Position numbers and translations under genes: made by a program
Notes under the pieces: generated by a model
Told to the model about the DNA's origin: nothing
Databases searched by the model: none
What the model saw: only the letters and a program-made list of their open reading frames with translations
Assembly (NCBI RefSeq): GCF_000513935.1
Contig: NZ_AZUY01000004.1
Location: 38,814 to 102,813 of the forward strand
Source of the DNA: Mesorhizobium sp. WSM3626
GTDB taxonomy: Bacteria > Pseudomonadota > Alphaproteobacteria > Rhizobiales > Rhizobiaceae
DNA: 64,000 nt
Direction: 5' to 3'
In this document: positions 63,506 through 64,000 of the stretch, in pieces
How the letters are laid out: every line of letters starts with the position of its first letter
How positions within the stretch are numbered: position 1 is the first letter of the stretch

Positions 63506-64000
63506 TCAAGTCCCCGCCTGGTGCCGGCGTTCCAGCCATGAATGCAACGCCATCATGCCAAGGATGATCGCGCCGATGAAGATGTTGTAGGCAAGGCCGG
63601 GCACGCCGATCAGCACGATGCCGTTGCGCATCACGCGCAGGATCAGGATGCCGAGCACGGTGCCGATGATGGTGCCGCGCCCGCCGGTCAGCGCCGTGCC
63701 GCCGATCACCACCATGGCGATCACCTCGAGCTCATAGCCGGTGCCGCTGTTGGGGTTGGCGGCGGATGTGCGCAGCGAGGAGATGACGCCGGCAAGCGAA
63801 GCCATGAGCGACGACAGGACGAACAGGCCGACCTTGACGCCGTTGACATTGACGCCGCGGGCGCGCGCCGCGTTGGGATTGCCGCCCGCCGCCTGGATCC
63901 AGTTGCCGGTCCGGCTTTGCGTCAAGACGTAGCCGAGCGCGATCGCCGCGGCGATGAACCAGAACAGCGACATGTAGATGCGGAACGGCCCGATGAAGAA
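63506..64000 (-). CDS. Sugar ABC transporter permease (5' end outside window)
   Basis: The frame is open to base 64000, so only the C-terminal 164 codons are seen. They contain the RbsC-type cytoplasmic loop GGNPNAARARGVNVNGVKVGLFVLSSLMASLAG and the membrane segments LEVIAMVVIGGTALTGGRGTIIGTVLGILIL and IFIGAIILGMMAL. The binding-protein gene should lie to the right of the window. Confidence 0.93.
   Translation of the reverse strand, partial: FFIGPFRIYMSLFWFIAAAIALGYVLTQSRTGNWIQAAGGNPNAARARGVNVNGVKVGLFVLSSLMASLAGVISSLRTSAANPNSGTGYELEVIAMVVIGGTALTGGRGTIIGTVLGILILRVMRNGIVLIGVPGLAYNIFIGAIILGMMALHSWLERRHQAGT

Overview
The window reads as chromosomal DNA of a high-GC alphaproteobacterium of the order Rhizobiales, most likely Mesorhizobium. 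The protein sequences are rhizobial in style. A type-II lumazine synthase gene sits under an FMN riboswitch. The intergenic spaces carry several palindromic repeat families of the kind common in Mesorhizobium (near 2.9, 3.6, 5.6, 27.5, 31.2, 43.7, 44.8 and 45.2 kb). No rRNA, tRNA, CRISPR array, insertion sequence or phage gene was seen. The organism assignment is inference from sequence style, not from a search.

Left part (1-23 kb). The window opens inside a tetrulose/triose phosphate module: triosephosphate-isomerase family and RpiB family isomerases on +, converging on dhaL-dhaK on -. Next come ribH with its promoter and FMN riboswitch, and an MFS exporter divergent from an Lrp/AsnC regulator. 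From 5.7 to 15.7 kb lies a methylthioribose-type salvage locus. It holds mtnK-mtnA, a divergent ribose-type ABC importer, a fused class II aldolase/short-chain dehydrogenase and a SorC/DeoR-type regulator. A ParDE toxin-antitoxin pair sits in the middle of it. An acyl-CoA synthetase and a TetR-MFP-RND efflux operon follow.

Centre (23-52 kb). This is a nearly self-contained island for growth on methylated amines. Tmm oxidises trimethylamine to its N-oxide (TMAO). TmoXVW imports TMAO. Tdm demethylates it to dimethylamine. The dmm operon (GcvT-like protein, zinc-ribbon subunit, PDR/VanB reductase, DUF3445 N-demethylase) makes methylamine. GmaS, MgsABC and MgdABCD run the N-methylglutamate pathway to ammonium and methylene-tetrahydrofolate. 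Two APC permeases and five small membrane proteins of unknown function are part of the same gene set. A cupin-XRE regulator is divergent from tmm. A motif close to TGAAATTnnTTTC recurs in the intergenic regions of the island.

Right part (52-64 kb). An SDR, an exported hypothetical protein and an enolase-superfamily dehydratase with a GntR regulator form a small catabolic cluster with a clear palindromic operator. A second RND efflux system (MFP, HAE1-type pump, small leading gene) is divergent from its TetR regulator, with two tandem operator palindromes between them. The window ends in a LacI-ATPase-permease sugar ABC operon that runs off the right edge.
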